A stretch of DNA of 64,000 nt from assembly GCF_009362785.1 (NCBI RefSeq), contig NZ_WHNQ01000016.1:106946-170945 (forward strand), written 5' to 3'. The translations under genes and the position numbers were made by a program. This document shows positions 52,874 to 62,510 of this stretch, in pieces. Each line of letters opens with the position of its first letter. Position 1 is the stretch's first letter. The notes beneath the pieces were generated by a model. It did no database searches and had not been told where the DNA came from. It saw only the letters and a list, made by a program, of their open reading frames with translations. This stretch comes from Paraburkholderia atlantica (lineage in GTDB: Bacteria > Pseudomonadota > Gammaproteobacteria > Burkholderiales > Burkholderiaceae).

Positions 52874-53581
52874 ATGGCAGAAATAGAAATGAATAGATTT
52901 GATGCGTTGATCGAAACATATCTTTCCAATATCCATTTCAGTCATTTCTCGACCCAATCCATACAAGCCATCGCAGGCCTGTACACCTGGAAAGGCCTCG
53001 TTCTTATTCCCGTGCTGTGGTGGATGTGGTTCCAGCAAGACGAGCACCGAGAATGGCGGCGCGAAATGGTTGTCGCGACGGTTCTCAGTGGAGTCGTGGC
53101 GCTGTTCGTCGCAAGACTGCTGACTCACTGGTTGCCCTTCAGAGTGCGCCCCCTTTACAACACCGACCTTCATCTGCAGTTCGCAAGCCGCTCGGCCATG
53201 GGCACGGGGTTGGCAGACTGGAGTTCGTTCCCAAGCGATCACGCAATGTTATGGATGGCCATCGCGACCGGCATCTTTCTCGTGTGGCGGCGCATTGGTG
53301 TGCTGGCGATTCTCTATACTGCGCTGTTCATTTGTCTCCCGCGCGCCTATCTCGGCTTGCACTACCCGACCGATTTGCTGGGGGGCACGGCTCTCGGAAT
53401 CGCGATCACCTTGATCATGACGCGAGGTGCGATCCGCGTGCGCTATGCGACTCTGCTGCTGCGATGGATCGAACGCTACCCATCGCCTTCGGCGATGCTG
53501 GGCTTTATTCTCTGCATTCAACTCGTCACGCAGTTCGACGAACTGCGTAGTTTGGCGAGCGCAGTGTTCCGACATCTGTAA
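52874..53581 (+). CDS. PAP2-family phosphatase
   Basis: 235 residues, six membrane segments. The three PAP2 motifs are LPFRVRPLY, FPSDHAMLW and PRAYLGLHYPTDLLGG. Probably acts on lipid phosphates (undecaprenyl or lipid A type) at the outer face of the inner membrane. Lies between two QseBC-like systems, with a weak PmrA-type box upstream, which fits envelope remodelling. Confidence 0.9.
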   Translation: MAEIEMNRFDALIETYLSNIHFSHFSTQSIQAIAGLYTWKGLVLIPVLWWMWFQQDEHREWRREMVVATVLSGVVALFVARLLTHWLPFRVRPLYNTDLHLQFASRSAMGTGLADWSSFPSDHAMLWMAIATGIFLVWRRIGVLAILYTALFICLPRAYLGLHYPTDLLGGTALGIAITLIMTRGAIRVRYATLLLRWIERYPSPSAMLGFILCIQLVTQFDELRSLASAVFRHL

Positions 53582-53865
53582 GCCGGGCGTTGCGTCGAAG
53601 GTCTGAGCCGGAAGCTATCGGACTCAGTACGGCTATCACGGTTCGACGGTGTTTGCCGCTGTCGCATGTGCCGAGGATTGCCCCGGCTCGCAGCCGATGC
53701 GCCCAAAAGAGACGATGCCTTGGGGCGGGGTCCTTGCCGATAAGGGAGTGAAACATCAGCGGATCGGACCATTGGTACTTTGCATTTCCATTGCTCGAGT
53801 GGCGACTGGCCGATAGGGGATCGCGGCCAGGAACGTCAAGGTGCGACGCAAAGTGTCGATTCGCA

Positions 53866-55275
53866 CTACGGCCTGACGGTGTCTTCCGTCGACGCGACAG
53901 ACGCGTCAATGCCTGTGGTTCGTCGCATGTCCGGTGTCCGGTCTTCAGGACCAGCTGGCGGGAAGCGCAGATGGACCTGCAGCCCACGGCCGTTCGCTCC
54001 CCTGCCGAGCGAGAGGACGGCGCCGTGCTGCTCCGCGATGCGCCTGACGATCGACAGGCCCAGACCACTGCCGGGCGCGGCATGTCCATTGCCGCGATAG
54101 AAGCGTTCCCAGACACGCTCGCGATCATTTTCGGGAATCCCCGGGCCCGTGTCGCAAACTTCCAAGGTCCCACAGCCGCCTTCCATTTCGACATGGACAT
54201 CGACGCGCGCATGCTCGCCGGCATAACGGATCGCGTTATCGACGAGGTTATTGAGCAGGATGCGAAGGCCGTCTGTGTTGCCGCGAATCTTGACGGCGGT
54301 TGGAGCAACGAGACCAAGGTCGAGACGGGCTGCCTCGGCGAGACGCGCGCGCTCGCCAACGACCGCGCGCGCAAGCGAAGTTAGATCTACCACGTCAAAG
54401 GCTGGCGGGTTCGACTCTGGTGCGAGTCTCGCCAGTGTCAGTAACTGTTCGGCGAGATGAGCGAGGCGTGCCGTGCCCACGCCGATCTGCCGGATGATGG
54501 CTTCGCGTTCGTCGCGATTTGTCGCTTTTGGCAATAAGTCGACCTGCAGGCCCAGCCCCATGATCGGTGTGCGAAGCTCATGCGCAGCGTCGGCGATGAA
54601 GTCGCGCTGCGCGGTAAACGCACGATCGAGCCGAACCAGCAGATCGTTGAGCGCGTCAACGAGCGGCTTGACCTCCCCGGGCATCGCAGCGGTGTCGATT
54701 TCCTGCATGTTGTGCGCATCGCGCCGCTTCAGATTCGCGGCGATATCGCGCAGTGGCCTCAAACCATTGCCGATACCGAACCACAGAAAGAGCGCGAGTA
54801 CCGGCAGCAGCGACAGTACCGGCCAGAACAGATGCATCGCGATCTCGGCCAACGCTTCCCAGCGTGCCCGCTTGACCTGCGCGACGCGCACGAGCATATC
54901 GCCATTACGCGAAACATACGTATGCCACAAGTGGCCGTTGACGGTCAGGTCGGCGAGGCCCGCACCCGTGGGCGGCGGCAACGGCGAATCGAGGTCGCTG
55001 CTGAACACGCGTGTCGTACCTTGCCAGACCTGCAGCAACACCGCATGCGACTGCTCGCCTGACAGTCGGTCTTCGTTGGCGCCCTGCATGCCACGCAGCG
55101 AAAGACGCCCATCGGGCTCGACGACGACATGTTGCGCGACAGCTTTTAGCTGATCGTAGAGCAGTTCGTCGAGTTCCGCTAGCGCGCCCCAATACGTTGC
55201 AGCGCTCGCAAGCAGGCCCATCAGCAGGGTGGCCGGCAGCAGCCACATCAGCAGACGTCGGCGCAGCGATCTCAT
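53866..55275 (-). CDS. QseC-like sensor histidine kinase (second)
   Basis: 469 residues: membrane segments near 8-30 and 150-175, periplasmic domain of about 120, HAMP, HisKA with FIADAAHELRTPIMGLGLQ, HATPase with NLVDNAIRYAGEHARV and GSGLGLSIVRRIAE. Overlaps its regulator gene by 4 bases. Confidence 0.94.
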   Translation of the reverse strand: MRSLRRRLLMWLLPATLLMGLLASAATYWGALAELDELLYDQLKAVAQHVVVEPDGRLSLRGMQGANEDRLSGEQSHAVLLQVWQGTTRVFSSDLDSPLPPPTGAGLADLTVNGHLWHTYVSRNGDMLVRVAQVKRARWEALAEIAMHLFWPVLSLLPVLALFLWFGIGNGLRPLRDIAANLKRRDAHNMQEIDTAAMPGEVKPLVDALNDLLVRLDRAFTAQRDFIADAAHELRTPIMGLGLQVDLLPKATNRDEREAIIRQIGVGTARLAHLAEQLLTLARLAPESNPPAFDVVDLTSLARAVVGERARLAEAARLDLGLVAPTAVKIRGNTDGLRILLNNLVDNAIRYAGEHARVDVHVEMEGGCGTLEVCDTGPGIPENDRERVWERFYRGNGHAAPGSGLGLSIVRRIAEQHGAVLSLGRGANGRGLQVHLRFPPAGPEDRTPDMRRTTGIDASVASTEDTVRP

Positions 55276-55934
55276 GCGATCTCTCCAATCTGGTATCCGA
55301 CGCCGCGTACGGTGCGAATCGCGCCTGCGCCCAGCTTGCGACGCAGGTTATGAACATGCACCTGGATCGCGTTGCTCTCGATCTCTTCGTTCCAGCCGTA
55401 TAGCCGTTCCTCCAGCTGTTCACGCGACACGATGACGGCCGGGTAGTGCATCAGTTCGACCAATAGCGCGAATTCGCGGCTCGTCACCGATATTTCATCG
55501 TCGTGGAGCCATAGCCGGTGCTGCGCGGGTTCGAGCCGCAGCGCACCAACCTGTAACGTGGACTTTGCCCGGCCAGCCTGGCGGCGATGCACGACGCGCA
55601 TGCGAGCGAGCAACTCGTCCAGCGCGAACGGCTTGACGATGTAGTCGTCGGCGCCGCCGTCGAGTCCCGCGACGCGCTCCGGAACGGCATCGCGCGCGGT
55701 AATGATGATGACGGGCGTATCGACGTTGCGAGCACGTAGCCTCGCGAGCAACGTCAGGCCGTCCTGCTTTGGCAGGCCCAGGTCGAGCAGGACGAGCCCG
55801 TATGAGGTGGTGTTCAGCGCGAGCGCGGCCGCGTCGCCGTCGGTGGTCCAGTCGACGGCAAAGCCTGCCGTCTGCAGGCCTTGCTGCAAGCCGTTACCGA
55901 TCAGCGGATCGTCTTCTGCCAGCAATATGCGCAT
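55272..55934 (-). CDS. QseB/PmrA-like response regulator (second)
   Basis: 220 residues, MRILLAEDDPLIGNGLQQGL, acceptor Asp51 in LVLLDLGLPKQDG, winged helix with VTSREFALLVELMHYPAVIVSREQLEERLYGW. Start at ATG 55934. 24 bp behind a DUF4148 gene, so the three are probably one unit. Confidence 0.94.
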   Translation of the reverse strand: MRILLAEDDPLIGNGLQQGLQTAGFAVDWTTDGDAAALALNTTSYGLVLLDLGLPKQDGLTLLARLRARNVDTPVIIITARDAVPERVAGLDGGADDYIVKPFALDELLARMRVVHRRQAGRAKSTLQVGALRLEPAQHRLWLHDDEISVTSREFALLVELMHYPAVIVSREQLEERLYGWNEEIESNAIQVHVHNLRRKLGAGAIRTVRGVGYQIGEIA

Positions 55935-55958
55935 CCAATTGTGCCGCGAGGAGGGCAA

Positions 55959-56273
55959 TCAGGGGTGGTTGTAAGACTGTTGCATTCTGGCATTCGATGC
56001 ATGATTTCCAGACTGCGACGAGCCCGCGGCCGGGGTGCCGTAGCCTGCATTACCGTTTGCTGCTGGCTGAGTCCGGGCTCCGATTCGGGCTTCGGCCGCC
56101 TGGATGTCCGCGGGGTAGTGCAGCTTGGTGGGCTTGTAGCCGGCGTGTTCGAGCTGGACGAGTTGGGCCCTGACCTGGGCGCGCGTCGTCGGATCGTTCG
56201 ACGTTTGAGCGAACGATACAGCCGGTACAGAAACGCAAACGATAAGGGCGATTGCCTTGGGGATCGTGTTCAT
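55959..56273 (-). CDS. DUF4148 secreted protein
   Basis: 104 residues: signal peptide (MNTIPKAIALIVCVSVPAVSFA), then the DUF4148 core TRAQVRAQLVQLEHAGYKP and ADIQAAEARI. Abundant in Burkholderiales, function unknown. A broken paralogue lies just upstream. Confidence 0.88.
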   Translation of the reverse strand: MNTIPKAIALIVCVSVPAVSFAQTSNDPTTRAQVRAQLVQLEHAGYKPTKLHYPADIQAAEARIGARTQPAANGNAGYGTPAAGSSQSGNHASNARMQQSYNHP

Positions 56274-56420
56274 GACGCTTACCTCATTTTACTGCTGTCG
56301 AAGCCGTGTTTTGCCTGAGCGGATGGCTGAACGCAACGGAAGTCTCGCGTTTGAGCCGCAGAGCAACGCGTGCGCCGGGACGTTTTGTCAGTCGGTGTTG
56401 GCTCGCCCCTTGAGACCCGC

Positions 56421-56744
56421 TCAATGATGTTCGTACAGCGTCGACGTGGTGCCTCGCATCGCTCGATGTCCGCCGGATTCCGCAGTGCTGCCAGTAGTCG
56501 TGCCCATGCCCGATGTCGAATAGTCGTTGGCCGTCCCACGTGTAGCAACTCGTGCTTCAGCTTTCTGGATATCGGCTGGGTAGGTGGCCTCGTCGCGTTT
56601 TGCCGGGTTATAGCCTGCGTTTTCAAGCTGGATCAGCTGGGCGTGAACTTCAGCGCGCGTCGGAGATTGCGCTGGCTGAGCTCAACACAGAAGTGGTGCG
56701 AGCAGGATGCCAACAGCGCCGATTGCGGAGAAAGTCGATTTCAT
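56421..56744 (-). pseudogene. DUF4148 gene with in-frame stop in the signal peptide
   Basis: ATG 56744 behind GGAGG gives MKSTFSAIGAVGILLAPLLC, then TGA at 56682-56684, then the rest in the same frame: AQPAQSPTRAEVHAQLIQLE, ATYPADIQKAEARVA and on to TGA at 56421. Only codon 21 is at fault. Paralogue of the gene at 55959. Confidence 0.85.
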
Positions 56745-57200
56745 GGATGCCTCCAGTTCGGTTGGTCAGTGAGAAGAACTTGAGAGAAGTCTGTAACGCG
56801 AAATTTATCTCGTGCTTAGCAAGGTCACGCTTTGGACGAGAGCCGCGGAATCTTCATGTGGTCAGCGTACTCCTGGGTAACTTAAGGCCAGGTTAACGAG
56901 GCGCATGTGCTTCGCAGAAATTGCGGTCTGTCAGATCCCATGGTCCACCTTCGAAGGCATTGCGGTAGATTGCCCTTTTTGGGTGTGGGACGGCGTATGC
57001 AGGCAATGAAGATGACGAGACAGTAATACTGGTCATGGATACAAGACCTGGTCCGGATCAGTCAGGGTGTTCCATAGACCACTTGTATTAGCGTGACTCA
57101 GACAAGCTGACTAGTATTCTGCTTGTGGAGTAGTCACGGCTTACACGACCCCAGTGGGACTGCGGGCCGATGGCGCCCAACTTCTGTCGAAGGGGGCCAT
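56745..57200. other. Intergenic stretch with a PmrA/QseB-type box
   Basis: No gene seen. CTTAAGGCCAGGTTAA at 56881-56896 is a near-perfect PmrA-type box (halves CTTAA and GTTAA, 6-base spacing), about 140 bp ahead of the leftward DUF4148/QseBC-like unit. Confidence 0.5.
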
Positions 57201-58001
57201 ATGGCACCTTTGTCATCTGGCGAGCCGCTACGTCGTGCCCTGACTCGTCGGCAACCGTCTCAACACATCACGCCTGTCATTGCTGCCTCTCTCGTCGGCT
57301 TGTCGTTGGCGCACGCGGCCTTTGCCGGTGGTGTGCTTCCGCAAGGCGGCCATTATGTTGCCGGTGCGGGAACCATCGGAAGTCAGTGCGGCTCGCTCAC
57401 CATCACGCAACCTGGTTCGACCCGTGGCGTGATCGACTGGACCAGTTTCTCGATCGGTAAGGGAACATCGTCACGTTCAACAACGGTTCGGGCGCAACGC
57501 TCAATCGCGTGACGGCCAGTACGCCGTCTGTGCTTCTGGGCAGTCTGAATGCAACGGGCAGCGTGTATCTGATGTCGTGGTCAACGCGGGCTCGGTCAGC
57601 GCATCGAATGGCACCGTCGAGTACGTGGTTGGACAACAGGTGATGCTGTCCGATTCGTCGAGCGGCAGGCAGCTATTCGTGCAGACCGGCAACAAGGGCA
57701 CCGTGATCGATCGGGGTGCGACGCTGGCCGCCCAGATCAATCTCGAAGCGGCCGATGGCAACATTTATGCCCTCGCAGGTGGTGGCTCGCATATTCGCGC
57801 AACCGGCACCGCGACGCGCGACGGTCACGTCTGGCTGGTAGCCAATGGCGGCCAGGTCACACAGCGCGGAACCGTCGCTGCCATGAACCTGGATGGTGGA
57901 GGAGGCACCGTCGATACGCTCGCCGCCACCCTGAATTTCGCACACGACGCAGCGATCCGGGCAGGGCGATGGAACGTTCTCGACCGGACATCTTCAGGTT
58001 G
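57201..58001 (+). pseudogene. Filamentous haemagglutinin-type adhesin, N-terminal remnant
   Basis: MAPLSSGEPLRRAL and a long signal region are followed by SLTITQPGSTRGVIDWTSFS, the secretion-domain motif of FHA/two-partner proteins. A frame shift near 57460 and a deletion near 57575 follow, then SVSASNGTVEYVVGQQVMLS and on to a stop at about 58000. Full FHA genes are several kb. Confidence 0.8.
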
Positions 58002-58002
58002 A

Positions 58003-58359
58003 ATGGCGTTTTCGGCGAACTCCGCGATCACTTGCTCATGCTGCCCCGTCAGCATGTATGGGCTGATGGCCATCAGCCACTTTCTGTGGTTCAAGATGGC
58101 TTTAGGGGCATCGCGAAAGTTGCAAGCCCGGAGTTCTGGTTCGCTATGCAGCTCGCCCATGCTTGCAGGCTTTGTAACAGCTATCTCGTTAACTGGTGGC
58201 TACTTCGTTCAGGCGTGAAGAAAAAATGTAGTCTCGGTTGCAAATGCGCTGTTCCACACGGACCTCGACGCCAATCCGCATGGGTTTGCGGGCCTGCGAC
58301 ATGCGCACGACGCTCAGCGAGCCGGCAAATGACCGCCGTATCAACTTTCGGAGGATCAG
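58003..58359. other. Short uncertain frame behind the adhesin remnant
   Basis: A 71-codon frame (58003-58218, containing MYGLMAISHFLWFKMALGAS) is hydrophobic but not recognised. No operator seen. Confidence 0.3.
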
Positions 58360-58689
58360 TTGGCACAACAGCAATACGAATCGTGCATACAGGCCTGTGA
58401 CGCATGCGCAGCCGCTTGCGCCCATTGCGCAATGGCCTGCCTTACCGAACAGAACGTGGCTGAGATGGCGGCATGCATCAAGTCGGATATGGACTGCGCG
58501 GACATTTGCCGGTTCGCGTCTGCTGTCATGGCTCGTGGTAGCAGTCGCGCGAAGGAAGTTTGCTTGTTGTGCGCGCCGAACTGCGACGCCTGCGCATATG
58601 AGTGCGAGAAGCATCAGCACGAACACTGCAAACAGCGCGCGAAAGCCTGTCGGCGTTGCGCCGAAGAATGTCGGACTATGGGGCAATGA
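58360..58689 (+). CDS. Cys-rich four-helix-bundle copper-binding protein (Csp/DUF326)
   Basis: 109 residues from TTG 58360 behind GGAGG. 18 cysteines in helical C-x2/3-C spacing (SCIQACDACAAACAHCAMAC at the start), as in the copper-storage Csp proteins. No signal peptide, so a cytosolic Csp3 type. Binds many Cu(I) ions in the bundle core, by family knowledge. No partner copper gene next to it. Confidence 0.88.
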   Translation: MAQQQYESCIQACDACAAACAHCAMACLTEQNVAEMAACIKSDMDCADICRFASAVMARGSSRAKEVCLLCAPNCDACAYECEKHQHEHCKQRAKACRRCAEECRTMGQ

Positions 58690-58822
58690 GACGTTAGCTC
58701 GTTCGCAGGTTGCCGGCGGACGAGACGATGCGGGCCAGCCCGACGCATGAGCTGGCTCCGGCATACAGCTCTGACGGATGAAGCGGTTCCGACAGGGTTC
58801 GCAACGAAGAAGGGGCGTTGTG

Positions 58823-60169
58823 TCATCTTCCTTCCGGGGCGGTGTCAGCAGACTTGACGTTGTTACTCGGCGCTATCCGCCATACGGCGTTGCCGACGTC
58901 GTCAGCAACGAGCAGGGCACCGTGCGTGTCTAGTGCGACGCCAACGGGTCGACCCACGGCGTAGCCGTCCGCTGTCAGAAAGCCGCTCAGGAAGTCTTCA
59001 GGTACACCGGCAGGTTTTCCATCGACAAATGGCACGAACACGACTTTGTACCCGGAACGCGGTTTACGATTCCACGATCCGTGCTGGCCAACAAATGCGC
59101 CGCCACGATAATGAGGCGGGAACAGCGAGCGGTCGTAAAACACCAGACCTAGCGAAGCCGTATGGTTGCCGAGCGCATAGTCAGGCGCGATGGCCTTCGC
59201 TACCATATCGGGGCGTTGCGGCTTGACGCGGGTGTCGATGTGCTGGCCGTAATAGCTATATGGAAAACCGTAGAACGCCCCGTCTTTTACGTCGGTCATG
59301 TAATCCGGAACGAGGTTGTTGCCGAGATCGTCCCGCTCGTTGACCGCTGTCCACAGCGCGCCGCTGTCCGGTTGCCAGGAAAGCCCGTTGGGGTTACGCA
59401 ACCCTGTCGCGTACGGCCGCAAACGCCCACTGTCCACGTCGAACTTAAGGATTCGCGCGCGGCCTTCTTCGGCGGCGACTCCATTTTCCCCTGCGTTACT
59501 GTTCGATCCCACTGTAATGTATAGGTGCTTGCCGGAGCGATCGGCGAGGATATTCTTGGTCCAGTGATGGTTGATCGGGCCGGCCGGCAACTCGGCAACT
59601 TTGACGCCGGGGCTCGTGATCTGGGTGACGCCCCTCACATAGTCGAAGCGCAGCAGAGCGTCCGTATCGGCAACATAGAGTTGATTGCCAATCAGCGCCA
59701 TCCCGAACGGAGAGTGCAGGTGTCGCAAAAAGATGGTCTGCGTTGTCGCGACGCCGCTGTCGTCCCCGCCGCGCAATAGCACAATGCGATCGGGGCTTGG
59801 CACACCGGCGCCGGCATGCTTCATGACCTGTTTTCTGATCCAGCCGAACGAGCCGCTGCCTTCATCGTGTTCCTGTGGCGCGTCGGTCTCCGCTACCAGT
59901 ATGTCGCCATTGGGCAGCGTGTAAAGCCAGCGCGGGTGCGCGAGGGCACCGGCAAACTTGGTGACCAAAAAGCCGGCGGGAGCCGTGGGCGTGAAACCGT
60001 CGGGGCGCGCCTGAATCGTCGCGATGTTAACCATTGGAACCAACGACGATTCCGGAGGCGGCATGGCGGGCGACGTGCCGAAGCCCCCATCAATTGGACC
60101 TGATGGTTCGAGCGCGCAAGAGGCTAGCGGTAAAACCATTGAAACAACGAGGTGATGCAACAGGCGCAT
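58823..60169 (-). CDS. PQQ-dependent sugar/sorbosone dehydrogenase-like lipoprotein
   Basis: 448 residues from ATG 60169. Lipobox LASCAL, then a six-bladed propeller of the glucose/sorbosone dehydrogenase family: FAGALAHPRWLYTLPNGDIL, RHLHSPFGMALIGNQLYVAD, GLRNPNGLSWQPDSGALWT, QHGSWNRKPRSGYKVVFVPF. Periplasmic oxidation of a sugar with PQQ is the family role; substrate unknown. Confidence 0.88.
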   Translation of the reverse strand: MRLLHHLVVSMVLPLASCALEPSGPIDGGFGTSPAMPPPESSLVPMVNIATIQARPDGFTPTAPAGFLVTKFAGALAHPRWLYTLPNGDILVAETDAPQEHDEGSGSFGWIRKQVMKHAGAGVPSPDRIVLLRGGDDSGVATTQTIFLRHLHSPFGMALIGNQLYVADTDALLRFDYVRGVTQITSPGVKVAELPAGPINHHWTKNILADRSGKHLYITVGSNSNAGENGVAAEEGRARILKFDVDSGRLRPYATGLRNPNGLSWQPDSGALWTAVNERDDLGNNLVPDYMTDVKDGAFYGFPYSYYGQHIDTRVKPQRPDMVAKAIAPDYALGNHTASLGLVFYDRSLFPPHYRGGAFVGQHGSWNRKPRSGYKVVFVPFVDGKPAGVPEDFLSGFLTADGYAVGRPVGVALDTHGALLVADDVGNAVWRIAPSNNVKSADTAPEGR

Positions 60170-60819
60170 GTCAGTCCCGAACGATGAGTGTCGATTGGTG
60201 CAGTCTGCGAGGAACAGCAAGAAGCCGGCCTGCGGCGTTGCCGTTTGAGATCCCCTGCAGAGCGTGGTCGGACGGCTCGACGACGGCCTGTGTTTGCGGA
60301 GCCGACGTTCGCGCACATTGGATCGAGCGGCTGTATTGGGTCCGACAGTACGCATTCGTGAAACTAGGTAGCGGGCGTTCGCCGCAGTTCCTCGAGGAAC
60401 GCCCGGTGAGCAGCCGTAAACGGGCTTGTCAGAGTCGACACACGAGCGTCAGTTGTGGCCGAACTATGCGTCCTTAGGACGCGGGGCTGGATGACCGTAA
60501 CGCCGGGAATAGCCGCCGGTAAAGCGGAAACATACACATGACGGCGGAGGGGAGGGCGCCTGTCGTTCCGCAATGCGCCAAAAAAATCGCGATCAGGTCG
60601 TCTGCAGCGCCAGGAGGCCAAGCTCAAATATCGGGGCGCGCAGTGTCTGAATCAGATGCCGAAGACATTGCGCATGGGACCGTCTGCGCTGCGGCGGGTT
60701 TACGCTGACTCAGCATTGCTGACCAACATGGTTCGACGACATCCCGATGGGCGGTAAATGGCACGTGTACTGCCAATGCCGGAGCGTTGGTGTGGGGCGG
60801 TGCGCCGCCGGAAGTTGGA
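60170..60819. other. Gene-free stretch
   Basis: 650 bp with only poor frames. No repeat, operator or tRNA seen. It separates the dehydrogenase from the toxin-antitoxin pair. Confidence 0.5.
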
Positions 60820-61143
60820 TCAAAAAGCGCCGAACAGACAATCAAGCGCGGCACTGATCCGTTCCTGATCATTTTTGAGCGTGCCAATTGCCGGACCCAG
60901 ATCCCCTGTCCTGAACGCGCCGAGCAATGGCGTTTCCAGTACGAACTGTTCTCCCTCAATTTCGAATATGGGCGAGAGATCCTGCGCAACCTTGCTTGCC
61001 GTGTAGTTGCCGGTTACTCGTGTCAAGGGAATGACGACACGCGATATGAGGTTGCCGAGATGGTCACTCTGCACGTCCAGCAGAAACGGTGAGATAGCTT
61101 TCGATCTTGACGAAGGATTTTTGTAAAGGTCAAAACGCGCCAT
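60820..61143 (-). CDS. ccdB: CcdB-type toxin
   Basis: 107 residues, MARFDLYKNPSSRSKAISPF, with SRVVIPLTRVT and the C-terminal GDLGPAIGTLKNDQERISAALDCLFGAF. CcdB poisons DNA gyrase. ATG overlaps the ccdA stop by one base (TGATG). No C-terminal Trp as in F-plasmid CcdB, but the alignment is otherwise full length. Confidence 0.9.
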   Translation of the reverse strand: MARFDLYKNPSSRSKAISPFLLDVQSDHLGNLISRVVIPLTRVTGNYTASKVAQDLSPIFEIEGEQFVLETPLLGAFRTGDLGPAIGTLKNDQERISAALDCLFGAF

Positions 61144-61439
61144 CAAAACATCCGGTGCTCTTCGAGGGGCAAGCCATCGCGCTCGATACGCGCATTCATT
61201 TCCGCGATGAAATCAGCGTTCTTTTCCTCCCAGGCGCGAGCCTCGGCTGCTTGAACTTCTTCGCGCAAGCCGCGTTCGCTTGCGCGCGAAACGTTGATTT
61301 TCAATTCCTTGGCGCGTTCGAGGAGATCTGTCGGAAGCGAAACGTTGGTAGGTTTGCGCGTTGTCGTTGCCGGGGCATGCGCTTTAGCGACACGTTTCGT
61401 GGCGTCCGGCCGCCCCACAGTTGTATTGATCATGAGCAT
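61143..61439 (-). CDS. ccdA: CcdA-type antitoxin
   Basis: 98 residues, longer than F-plasmid CcdA because of about 25 N-terminal residues. Core KPTNVSLPTDLLERAKELKI (ribbon-helix-helix) and C-terminal EKNADFIAEMNARIERDGLP, the toxin-binding tail. AGGAA precedes the ATG. Confidence 0.9.
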   Translation of the reverse strand: MLMINTTVGRPDATKRVAKAHAPATTTRKPTNVSLPTDLLERAKELKINVSRASERGLREEVQAAEARAWEEKNADFIAEMNARIERDGLPLEEHRMF

Positions 61440-61578
61440 TTCCTATGTGCATGAATCATGCGCATAGTATGCCATGCTTCGCGCCACCCGCAAAATTCTG
61501 GACCAGCCGTCAGTTCCAGCAATAGGGTGTACGTTTTTGTTCTGACGTACGTCAAAGGCGCACGGGTCGATAAAGCGT

Positions 61579-61745
61579 TCACGCATGGTTCATGAAGCGG
61601 GCGCTATTGCCACCACGGCTGCCGTCGATCACACGTCCGTCAGACAGGCCGAACACGAACGTGTGGCCAGCTTCGGCGGCGCGTCGCCAGCCGGGCAATT
61701 CCCCTGTACTCGATGACCCGTTGCCCCCGGGGATCCGCTTTAGCG
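61579..61745 (-). pseudogene. SET-domain gene remnant
   Basis: Minus strand: a piece with RIPGGQRVIEYRG and, in another frame, HTFVFGLSDGRVIDGSRGGN followed by SARFMNHA and TGA. These are consecutive SET-domain methyltransferase motifs, including the NH of the cofactor pocket. The N-terminal part and the cysteine-rich end are missing. Confidence 0.65.
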
Positions 61746-62089
61746 CGAACAGTCCCATGCAATGTGCGGCGAAGTGTCAGGCGTTGCAAGCACATCGCCA
61801 CGGTCGCTGCCATTCAATGTCTGCAGTTCAGACGTGCAACTAACGGTCCGAGTCTTCCGACCTCCTGCTCGGGCTTCGCCCCAAAACCAGCTCACAAAAA
61901 AGCGACCGCGCCGGCTTGCCCTCGCGGCGGGATGCACGTGCTTGGCAACGGCTAGGATGCTTCCATCAAAGCGACTTCACTTGTGAGCCGCGAACCCGCC
62001 GCTCAACTGACCGCAGACCAGCTGAGCGCGCTATCGGAGTCGATTCCGGGATGTGAGGTGAAGGACGCGTCTCAAGCGAAACCGGTGTC
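61746..62089. other. Stretch without a recognised gene
   Basis: Only low-quality frames seen between the SET and DUF1488-like remnants. Confidence 0.4.
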
Positions 62090-62358
62090 TCAGGGGCGCG
62101 AGAAAACTGCTGGCGTCAACTCAAGTCGTGCTGCGGGGCTGGCAAGCAACTTCCGTTCGGCTATCGCCCGGATGCGCCCGTAGCCATCACGAAATTTTTT
62201 GAGGATGCGCTGTCGCCTGCGCGTGCCTCAAGCCAGAAATGCGCTTCCAACGCCGCGATCGTGATGACGCATTCGACCGGGCGGTTCTGGAAGACAAGAG
62301 AAAATGCCACGCCGCGGCGATTGGCAAGCACCTGCGGCTCAAGTTCGACGGTTTCCAT
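62090..62358 (-). pseudogene. DUF1488-like gene with a frame shift at an A-run
   Basis: METVELEPQVLANRRGVAFS then RPVECVITIAALEAHFWLEA, up to a run of six A on the minus strand near 62195. The family sequence continues one frame over: KKFRDGYGRIRAIAERKLLA, ending at TGA 62090. One extra A would restore the frame, so a real mutation, slippage or a sequence error are all possible. Confidence 0.65.
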
Positions 62359-62510
62359 AGGTGGCGGGCACGGCGCTTCCGATCAGGTCACGATGATTTT
62401 TGCACAGCTTTTGCATTTCGGGTGCAGGCCAAGTTTGCGCGTCGCTGGTTATGGCGCGCCACGTCGGACTGCATGGAAGGCCGCGGTTCTCAACGCCGGT
62501 TGCGCGCTGA

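Noticed and set aside
61542..61555. FNR-like CTGACGTACGTCAA
   Set aside because: No -10 at the usual distance on either strand and no gene nearby in the right orientation; probably chance.
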